Positions 13,814-19,409 of a stretch of 19,409 nt of DNA are shown one piece after another. Where the stretch lies: NCBI GenBank assembly GCA_049587715.1, contig JBAVEL010000135.1, forward strand, positions 1 through 19,409. The letters are read 5' to 3'. The notes under the pieces are model-generated. The model made no database searches, was not told where the DNA came from, and was given only the letters and a program-made list of their open reading frames with translations. Numbering within the stretch: the stretch's first letter is position 1; every line of letters begins with the position of its first letter. Source of the stretch: JBAVEL01 sp049587715. GTDB lineage: Bacteria > Bacteroidota > Ignavibacteria > UBA10030 > UBA6906. A program made the translations under genes and the position numbers.

Positions 13814-15070
13814 ATGAGTCGTCGTGTCAGCCACGGAGGAGTTCTGCGGGCCCTTCTGTCGGGTCTTGCTGCCTGGGCGCTGGTTCTTGTCTGTTCTGCG
13901 GTGTCTGCGGCTCAGGAGGAAGAGACATTCGAGGAATGGCTCCGCAGGCAGGAGCAGGGTGTGCGGGAACAGGCCGAGGAGTTCGAGCAGTTCAGGGCCG
14001 AGGTGTCGGCCCAATACCGGCGCTTCTACGAGGAGCAACAGAAGGAGTTCCGGGAGTACCAGCGGCGGATCCAGGAACTGTGGGGGGAGGAAAAGGCGGC
14101 GGTGTCCACGCAGAGAGACTGGGTTTCTTATGGCAACAACTACTCCTCCCGGCGCATGGTGGACTTCGAGCAGGGGACGGCGAGCATCGAGGTGCTGGTG
14201 GAGGAAGGCCAGGCGGGTGACCGGGAGTTCGTGGAGCAGCGCTTGAGGGAGGAGATCGCCGGGGCCGTGACGGCGCGGGGAGGCGAAGACCCCATGGAGG
14301 CCCGCTCGGGGGCGCGCCCCGGCCGGTCTCCGGTGCTGGGAGGCCAGGTGCGGATGCGGAGCGGAAGGGAAGTGACGGGGAGCAACGCCAGGGAGTTTGC
14401 AGCAGAGATCGTGGCTGGATCCCCCGTGCGGCGGGAGGCCGTGACGGGCCGGGACGGGAAGCGGCGCGTGGCCGTAGCCGTCAGCTTCCAGCTCGTGCCC
14501 GAACACATCCGCGTGCGTGCCGGTGCCTTCAAGAACATCGTGCAGTCACGGGCGCGGCGCTGGGCCCTCGACCCGCAGCTCGTGTTCGCCGTGATCCACA
14601 CCGAGAGTTGGTTCAACCCCTGGGCGCGGTCCAAAGCCCCGGCCTTCGGCCTCATGCAGCTCGTCCCCACATCCGGCGCCCGGGCCGCATACCTGCACTT
14701 GCACGGGCGGGATACACTGCTGGGGCCGGAGTACCTGTACGATCCGGAGAACAACATCCTCCTCGGCTCGGCCTACCTGGACCGGCTGCTCCGGCGGGAG
14801 TTCCGGGACGTGCGCGACGCCCTCAGCCGGATGTACTGCGCCATCGCGGCCTACAATACCGGGCCGGGGAACGTGGCGCGGGCCCTGGCCGGGAAGCGGG
14901 ACCTGGAGTCTGCAGTCCGTCGCGTGAACGGGATGTCACCGGAAGAGGTGTTCCGGGAGCTCCGGCAGAGACTCCCCTTCCAGGAAACTCGGGAGTACCT
15001 GACACGGGTGACGGACCGCATGCCCCTCTATGCCGAGTGGGGCGCCGGGGCGGGCGGGCGCGGAGAGTAA
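13814..15070 (+). CDS. mltC: MltC-like periplasmic lytic murein transglycosylase
   Basis: 418 residues from ATG 13814, supported by GGAAGGA about nine bases upstream and a signal peptide ending SAVSAAQ. The frame opens earlier, at 13688, without support. Residues 34-95 are a Glu/Gln/Phe-rich helix (FEEWLRRQEQGV, EEQQKEFREYQRR). Residues 100-235 match the MltC N-terminal domain DUF3393 (WVSYGNNYSSRRMVDFEQG). Residues 238-400 are the SLT domain. The catalytic glutamate is Glu264 in VIHTESWFNPWARS, followed by FGLMQLVPTSG and AYNTGPGNVARAL. It should cleave the glycan strand of peptidoglycan, leaving 1,6-anhydro ends. Unlike Escherichia coli MltC there is no lipobox, so it is probably soluble in the periplasm. 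It faces the caspase-sigma operon and may be one of its targets (inference). Confidence 0.88.
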   Translation: MSRRVSHGGVLRALLSGLAAWALVLVCSAVSAAQEEETFEEWLRRQEQGVREQAEEFEQFRAEVSAQYRRFYEEQQKEFREYQRRIQELWGEEKAAVSTQRDWVSYGNNYSSRRMVDFEQGTASIEVLVEEGQAGDREFVEQRLREEIAGAVTARGGEDPMEARSGARPGRSPVLGGQVRMRSGREVTGSNAREFAAEIVAGSPVRREAVTGRDGKRRVAVAVSFQLVPEHIRVRAGAFKNIVQSRARRWALDPQLVFAVIHTESWFNPWARSKAPAFGLMQLVPTSGARAAYLHLHGRDTLLGPEYLYDPENNILLGSAYLDRLLRREFRDVRDALSRMYCAIAAYNTGPGNVARALAGKRDLESAVRRVNGMSPEEVFRELRQRLPFQETREYLTRVTDRMPLYAEWGAGAGGRGE

Positions 15071-15114
15071 GAGCCATCCAATGCGATGCACCCTTCAATA
15101 TCCACCATACTTCC

Positions 15115-15123
15115 AAAGGAGGT
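15115..15123 (+). promoter_or_regulatory. Near-perfect ribosome binding site for the LPP20 gene
   Basis: AAAGGAGGT lies four bases before ATG 15128 and settles this start over ATG 15086. It is the best ribosome site seen in the window and suggests high expression. Confidence 0.8.
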
Positions 15124-15127
15124 TCCC

Positions 15128-15712
15128 ATGCGTATTTTCATAACAGCAACACTTGGCGTGGTGCTCTGTCTCGTGCTGGCCGGGTGCGGATCGGGCCCCA
15201 AGACCCTGCAGGGGACGGACGCCTGCCCCCCGCCGGAATGGTTCACGAAGATCCCTGCGGATCCCAACTTCCTCTATGCGGCGAAGAGTGCCGTCTCCAC
15301 CGACATGCAGCTTGCCATCGACAAGGCGGCGAACGACGGGCGGGCGGACATCGCCTTCCAGATGGAGGTGAAGGTGAAGGCGTATGAGGCCAGGGTGCGC
15401 GAGGAGGTGGGTACCGGGGAGGGGGCGCAGTACCTGGAACTGTTTACCACCGGCAACAAGCAGGTGACGGCAAGGGTTTTGGTGGGATCCAAGACCAAGG
15501 AGCAGACTTACTGCCGGGACGGCAACAACTGGCGCTCCTATGTGCTGATGGAACTGCCCCTGGGCGAGATGCAGGCGGCGGTTCTGCAGCAGACGAAGCG
15601 GAACGAACAGATGTACACCCGCTTCCGGGCCACCCAGGTCTTCAAGGAGCTGGAGGACGAGGTGCAGAAGTACGAGGAGTGGAAGCGGCAGCAGGAACAG
15701 CAGCAGCCGTAA
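15128..15712 (+). CDS. LPP20-family lipoprotein
   Basis: 194 residues. The signal MRIFITATLGVVLCLVLAGC has a textbook lipobox with Cys20. The mature domain begins PPPEWFTKIPADPNFLYAAK, then a long Ala-rich helix (MQLAIDKAANDGRADIAFQM) and a strand section (VTARVLVGSKTKEQTYC, WRSYVLMELPLGEMQ). This P-x-W-F...YA...A...A pattern is the LPP20 family. The C-terminal 30 residues are a charged helix rich in Gln and Glu, ending in a poly-Gln tail (QQEQQQP). Length is in the family's normal range. It follows the MltC-like gene by 57 bp and is closed off by the hairpin at 15726. A cell-envelope structural or assembly role is likely; the exact job of LPP20 proteins is not settled. Confidence 0.85.
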   Translation: MRIFITATLGVVLCLVLAGCGSGPKTLQGTDACPPPEWFTKIPADPNFLYAAKSAVSTDMQLAIDKAANDGRADIAFQMEVKVKAYEARVREEVGTGEGAQYLELFTTGNKQVTARVLVGSKTKEQTYCRDGNNWRSYVLMELPLGEMQAAVLQQTKRNEQMYTRFRATQVFKELEDEVQKYEEWKRQQEQQQP

Positions 15713-15725
15713 GGGGCGCTCCGTC

Positions 15726-15760
15726 GGGGGAGGGGCCGCATCCCCTCCCCCGGCTCTTTA
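15726..15760 (+). terminator. Rho-independent-type terminator after the LPP20 gene
   Basis: GGGGGAGGGG (15726-15735) pairs perfectly with CCCCTCCCCC (15742-15751) around CCGCAT, ten pairs in all. The tail GGCTCTTTA is only modestly T-rich, typical of GC-rich genomes. It starts 14 bases after the stop codon. Confidence 0.6.
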
Positions 15761-15861
15761 CCCGGGATCAATCCTCCGTGCTTCTCTTCCAGGTCCTTGC
15801 GGGGGGGGGGCGGCCGGATCCAGAAGCGCGGTCACAGTGATGTCCGCATGGGGAGGGATGC

Positions 15862-17166
15862 ATGACTGATTCTGTTCGCGGCATGGCGGCGTGCCTCGCC
15901 ATTACATTGCTCCTGGCTGGCTGCACGGGGACGGAACTCACGGATCCACTCCTTTCCACGGAGATACGGTTGTGGGCGAGTTCGCTTTCCGGATCCAGGT
16001 TTGAGCTGCACTGGGATCTTGCAGGAAGCGCCAGTTCGATTGCGGAGGTGGAGCAGGGGTCCAACGGCGTGGACTTCCAGGTGATCGACACGGTGGGGCC
16101 GGACGCCCGGATGGCCGTGGTGGAGGGGGCGTTCGATCCCTCGCGGACCCTTTTCTTCAGGGTCCGCTACAGGGAGAACGGGAGGGAAGGGAGACACTCG
16201 AATACCCTTCGCATCTGGTACGACGCCGCCCTCTATGTCGGAGGCACCTTCGACTTCGAGGGAAAGAGAAACCTGGCCCGGTGGGACGGGACATCTCTGA
16301 AGCCCTACGGCTCGGGAGCCAACGACTGGGTGGGCGCCCTCCTTGTCCATGACAACCGGGTGTATATCGGAGGCGAATTCACTCAGGCGGGCCAGACCTC
16401 CGCGCTGTGCGTGGCGCAGGGAGTGGGCTCTTCGTGGTCGCCTCTCGGGTCGGGGATCGGGGGCGGCCCGGATCCCTTCGTCAAGTCTCTTTGTGTGTTC
16501 GACGGGGAGGTCATCGCGGGCGGTTTGTTCGCATCCGCCGGGGGCTCACCCGCCTCCAACATAGCCCAATGGGACGGCACTGCCTGGGCCCCCCTGGGTC
16601 CCGGCATGACCGGCAGGGTGGACGGGATAACGGTCCTCGGCCAGGATCTCTATGCAGGAGGGACGTTCCCCCAGGGGTTGCGCCGCTGGAACGGAACCGC
16701 CTGGAGCACGCCGGGTTCGGGGGTGAACGGGAGCGTCAGTGCCATGATCACACACCAGGGGCAACTCTTCGTGGCCGGGCTCTTCACCCAGGCGGGCGGG
16801 GTCTCCACACCAAGGGGCATTGCGCGATGGAACGGAACCGCCTGGCTCCAGGCGGGCGGCTCGAACCTGGACGGATCGGTCGCCTGTTTCGGCGTGTGCG
16901 GTGGGGAGCTGTATGCAGGAGGGTATTTCGCGGGCGGCATCGCCCGCTGGAACGGAACGGGGTGGGACATCCAGCCGGGGCTCAATGGTGTGAGGGTGCT
17001 GGGCGGCTTCCGGGATGAGCTGTATGCCTCCATGTCGAACGGTGCTTACTGGGGTTCTCTCTGGAAGAGGAGCGGGGGGGTGTGGAGCATGGTGGGCGGC
17101 ATCGGCGGACAGGGGGGCATCTCGGCGATGTCCGCAGGGAGTCTCTGGCAGTGGGAGAGCATATGA
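15862..17166 (+). CDS. Lipoprotein with fibronectin-like domain and seven-repeat beta-propeller
   Basis: 434 residues from ATG 15862, with GGGAGG about five bases upstream. The lipoprotein signal ends CLAITLLLAGC (Cys21). Residues 35-120 look like a fibronectin-type domain (RFELHWDLAGSASSIAEVEQ, RTLFFRVRYRENGREG). Residues 125-430 carry seven repeats with the core LYVGG/VYIGG/VIAGG/LYAGG/LFVAG/LYAGG/LYAS. Each of the first six is followed by a GxF and most by an IARWNGTAW-type strand. Seven cores fit a seven-bladed propeller, though the last is degenerate. Such repeats are common in secreted proteins of FCB-group bacteria and probably bind ligands or proteins. It overlaps the caspase-fusion gene by ATGA, so the two are likely made and used together. 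No enzyme site is visible. Confidence 0.85.
   Translation: MTDSVRGMAACLAITLLLAGCTGTELTDPLLSTEIRLWASSLSGSRFELHWDLAGSASSIAEVEQGSNGVDFQVIDTVGPDARMAVVEGAFDPSRTLFFRVRYRENGREGRHSNTLRIWYDAALYVGGTFDFEGKRNLARWDGTSLKPYGSGANDWVGALLVHDNRVYIGGEFTQAGQTSALCVAQGVGSSWSPLGSGIGGGPDPFVKSLCVFDGEVIAGGLFASAGGSPASNIAQWDGTAWAPLGPGMTGRVDGITVLGQDLYAGGTFPQGLRRWNGTAWSTPGSGVNGSVSAMITHQGQLFVAGLFTQAGGVSTPRGIARWNGTAWLQAGGSNLDGSVACFGVCGGELYAGGYFAGGIARWNGTGWDIQPGLNGVRVLGGFRDELYASMSNGAYWGSLWKRSGGVWSMVGGIGGQGGISAMSAGSLWQWESI
16687..16960 (+). repeat. Repeated 18-base word in the propeller gene
   Basis: The word TGGAACGGAACCGCCTGG occurs exactly at 16687-16704 and 16828-16845, with a 13-base match again at 16948-16960. It encodes the WNGTAW turn of successive blades. 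Near-identical DNA suggests recent blade duplication or gene conversion. Confidence 0.6.
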
Positions 17167-19265
17167 AGGATCGCCCCACGCACCGCCGTGTCACACCTGC
17201 CGGCCGCGGCGGGAACAGGTGCTTCATAAAGAGCGGGCCGCACCCCGCCGGACGCGAAGGTGAAGAACGCTCCCTCCGGGAAAAGCAGGGTTGCCTCCAC
17301 ACCATTCTCCTGAAGGCGCAGACAGGCACGGCAGCCGCCAGAGCAGTGTTGTCGGTTCTGGCGGCAATCATGATACTCCCTGCACCGGCACCTGAAGCCC
17401 GGGCCCAGCCGGAGCCGGTGGTGGCCCGGTATGACACCGTGAGCGCCTACGCGCCGGGTCTCTTTGTGAACATCGGCTCCCTGGGGGCGTCGATCGGGCG
17501 GACGACCGGGCTGAAGTTCGCTTTTCCTTCCATCTCCTGGAGCACCCCCGGCCTGGTGCTGACCGTGGGGTCCTGCGAGTGGCTGCTGGATGACGGGGAG
17601 CGGTTCGACATTCAGAGGTTCGACGCCACCTGGCTCGGGTATGTGCTGCCCGTGGGGGCGATGCTCCCCCTCCATGCGGACGAGCGGTTCACCGCGGGGA
17701 TCTTCAGCGATCTTGCCTTCTGGAGTCCCTTCTCGGTCTCAGGACACAAGACCCGGGACGAGATCAGAAGCCGGTTCAACCTGCCCCCGGGCTACGCGGT
17801 GGACTACGGGGACGAGATACGGCCCCCCATGGGCCGGGTGGGGGTGCGCTACACGGGCGGGCTGGAGCTCGGCAAGGACGGCAACGCCCTGGGGATCACG
17901 GCCTCCCTAGGATACCGGCACCAGTTCGGGAGCTGGGAACGTGCGGTGACGGTCCGGGAGCCGTCTTTGCAGGTGGTGCGGAACCTCAAGGCGGAGATGG
18001 GGAGCTTTGAGGGGCCGTTCCTGGAGCTGAACCTGGGATGGGCCTTCTTCCAGGGCAACAGGCGCTACGCCAGAACGGTGGAGGTGGAGCGGTTCCCCTC
18101 CCCCATCCTGGAGATCCACACCCCCTACGAAGGGACCATCTTCGCCCTCCGGGCGGGGACCACAGACACACTGGACTTCACGGTCGTGAACAGGGGGAGA
18201 TACCCGGCGGAGGAACTGACATTCTCCGTGCGTACGGACGCCGTGGACAACTACGGGATCAGGATCACGGCCCCCTCCTTCCTGGGGGATGTTTCGAGCA
18301 ACAACCAGAAGGCCTCCCGCGTGGCCCTGGCCGTGCCCCGGGGCATCGCCCGGCGGGACACCATCGGGCTCACCCTGGTCTGCTCCGACGTGCGGGGATT
18401 CAGCGCGCGGCACACGGTGCGGGTCACGGTGGTTCCCTTCGCCGAGACCACCTCCTTCGACGACCTGATGACCGACGTGGACAGGGCGGTGCCCCGCACG
18501 GGCCGCAGGAACCCGAACGCCCTTGCCCTCGTGGTGGGTATCCGCACCTACGATGGAGGGCAACCGGAGGTGATCTGGGCCGAGAACGACGCCCTGGCGG
18601 TCCGCCGGTACCTGGAGCAGGCGTTCGGCGTGCCGGCGAAGAACATCATTCCCACGGACCCGGGCAGGAAGGTCACCGCGGGAACGCTCAAGTCGTTCGT
18701 GCGGCAGCTTCGGAGCCGGGCCCTCAAGGGATCCGACGTGTACGTGTACTTCAGCGGACACGGGGAGCCGGTGCCTGAGCCGGGAACCCGCCTGCCCCTG
18801 TTCCGGAGGTATCTGGTGACCAGCGACACCGACCCCAGACTGGTGGACGACTACACGGCCTACAACCTGGACCAGTTCTACCGGGATCTGGATTCCGTGG
18901 CGTGCCGGTCCCTGACGGTGATCCTGGAAGCGTGCTTCAGCAGCAGCTATGCGAGCGCCATGTTCCCGGCAGTGGCCAATCCCCTGTGCGTGAGGGAACA
19001 GGCGGCGGTGATCAGCGCGACGGACGGGAGCGAGCTGAGCAGTTGGTCCGACGAGGCCCAGCACGGGCTCATGACGTATTTTCTCCTGAAGGGGATCAGC
19101 ACGGGGGAGGCGGACGCGGACTCCGGCGGATCCGTCACCTTCCGGGAGATGGAGCAATACCTGCGGGTGAAGGTCTCGTACTGGGCCCGCGAGCTCTACG
19201 GCAGGAGCCAGACTCCCTCGGTCTGCTCACCGGATCCCGAAAGGGTCTTCGTATGGCTCAGGTGA
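17163..19265 (+). CDS. Beta-barrel/CARDB-like/caspase fusion protein
   Basis: 700 residues from ATG 17163, which overlaps the previous stop (ATGA) and has GGGAG before it. The signal peptide (AVLSVLAAIMILPAPAPEAR, then AQ) starts only at about residue 58, so a later start is possible. Residues 90-305 are rich in alternating strands (LFVNIGSLGASIG, RFTAGIFSDLAFW, FLELNLGWAFF) and look like an outer-membrane barrel or similar. Residues 318-425 are CARDB-like (TDTLDFTVVNRGRYPAEELT). Residues 450-670 are a caspase domain: NALALVVGIRTYDG, AENDALAVRRYLEQAF, VYVYFSGHGEP with His533, and LTVILEACFSSSY with Cys591. The usual Asp before the catalytic Cys is replaced by Glu589 and the following Gly-Gly by Ser-Ser. 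It is likely an envelope protease; activity is less certain than for the lipoprotein caspase. Confidence 0.85.
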   Translation: MKDRPTHRRVTPAGRGGNRCFIKSGPHPAGREGEERSLREKQGCLHTILLKAQTGTAAARAVLSVLAAIMILPAPAPEARAQPEPVVARYDTVSAYAPGLFVNIGSLGASIGRTTGLKFAFPSISWSTPGLVLTVGSCEWLLDDGERFDIQRFDATWLGYVLPVGAMLPLHADERFTAGIFSDLAFWSPFSVSGHKTRDEIRSRFNLPPGYAVDYGDEIRPPMGRVGVRYTGGLELGKDGNALGITASLGYRHQFGSWERAVTVREPSLQVVRNLKAEMGSFEGPFLELNLGWAFFQGNRRYARTVEVERFPSPILEIHTPYEGTIFALRAGTTDTLDFTVVNRGRYPAEELTFSVRTDAVDNYGIRITAPSFLGDVSSNNQKASRVALAVPRGIARRDTIGLTLVCSDVRGFSARHTVRVTVVPFAETTSFDDLMTDVDRAVPRTGRRNPNALALVVGIRTYDGGQPEVIWAENDALAVRRYLEQAFGVPAKNIIPTDPGRKVTAGTLKSFVRQLRSRALKGSDVYVYFSGHGEPVPEPGTRLPLFRRYLVTSDTDPRLVDDYTAYNLDQFYRDLDSVACRSLTVILEACFSSSYASAMFPAVANPLCVREQAAVISATDGSELSSWSDEAQHGLMTYFLLKGISTGEADADSGGSVTFREMEQYLRVKVSYWARELYGRSQTPSVCSPDPERVFVWLR

Positions 19266-19409
19266 TGTGTCCCCGCGCCCGCAGGGGCCGCGGCAGGCGG
19301 GCCCCGGCCTTCCTGGTGGGGCTTCTGCTTGCGGGCTCCCCCCTCTGCAGGGGGGATGTGCCCGACACCTCCACCGTGGTGGGCGTAGGAAGGGCGAGCA
19401 TTGCTGAGG
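19253..19409 (+). CDS. Start of an LPP20-like exported protein (3' end missing)
   Basis: An open frame runs from ATG 19253 (or ATG 19265, which overlaps the caspase stop as TGATG) to the right edge. The ATG at 19253 has AAGGG upstream. The N-terminus is basic, then hydrophobic (AFLVGLLLAGSPLC), with a Cys whose preceding Leu is not a proper lipobox residue, so it may be a plain export signal. The mature start (TSTVVGVGRASIAE) matches the opening strand and helix of LPP20-type domains, whose VGVGRA word is typical. It would be the third LPP20-like protein in the window, coupled to the caspase fusion. Too little is visible for more. Confidence 0.6.
   Translation, partial: MAQVMCPRARRGRGRRAPAFLVGLLLAGSPLCRGDVPDTSTVVGVGRASIAE

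Noticed and set aside
17907..19157. A 416-codon open frame on the minus strand
   Set aside because: It is opposite the caspase domain of the fusion gene and encodes a low-complexity His/Gly/Val-rich product without a start context.

Overview
The window is dense, GC-rich bacterial DNA from a didermic (two-membrane) bacterium. At least six products carry a signal peptide plus lipobox-like cysteine, several look like outer-membrane beta-barrels, and there is a MltC-type lytic transglycosylase. PEGA repeats, LPP20 lipoproteins, a FlgD-type Ig domain, GxF-type propeller repeats and caspase-fold proteins together suggest an uncultured lineage of the Fibrobacterota/Gemmatimonadota/Fermentibacterota kind. 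That placement is inferred from gene style only; no rRNA or other phylogenetic marker is present. I see no tRNA, rRNA, CRISPR array, insertion sequence or attachment site.

There are four transcription blocks. Block A (minus strand, about 4594 to 1) has six tightly spaced genes: a small FlgD-Ig-type exported protein, a lipoprotein, a short exported coiled-coil/TolC-like protein, an unrecognised 375-residue protein, a DUF4373 (Lin1244/Lin1753-like) protein and a DUF457/YdjM-family membrane metal-dependent hydrolase that runs off the left edge. Block B (plus strand, 5060 to 9721) has four genes coupled by start-stop overlaps: a membrane-anchored proline-rich coiled-coil protein, an LPP20-like lipoprotein, a PEGA-repeat protein ending in a beta-barrel, and a lipoprotein with three Ig-like repeats and a PPC domain.

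Block C (minus strand, 13221 to 9766) is the most interesting: a small exported beta-sandwich protein, a caspase-fold (peptidase C14) lipoprotein, an ECF-type RNA polymerase sigma factor and its membrane-spanning zinc-finger anti-sigma factor, with spacings of 4 bp, 15 bp and a 1-bp overlap. Block D (plus strand, from 13814) diverges from C across a 592-bp intergenic region holding hairpins and a spaced heptamer repeat. It has a MltC-like lytic transglycosylase, an LPP20 lipoprotein and a terminator hairpin. These are followed by a beta-propeller lipoprotein, a beta-barrel/CARDB/caspase fusion and the start of a further LPP20-like gene.

Working model (inference): C and D form an envelope-surveillance region. 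The caspase lipoprotein and the outer half of the anti-sigma factor would both lie outside the cytoplasmic membrane, so the caspase could cleave the anti-sigma factor and free the sigma factor to switch on envelope and cell-wall genes. The second caspase, fused to a barrel, may be a second sensor or effector. Domain assignments come from reading the sequence and rest on no database search.
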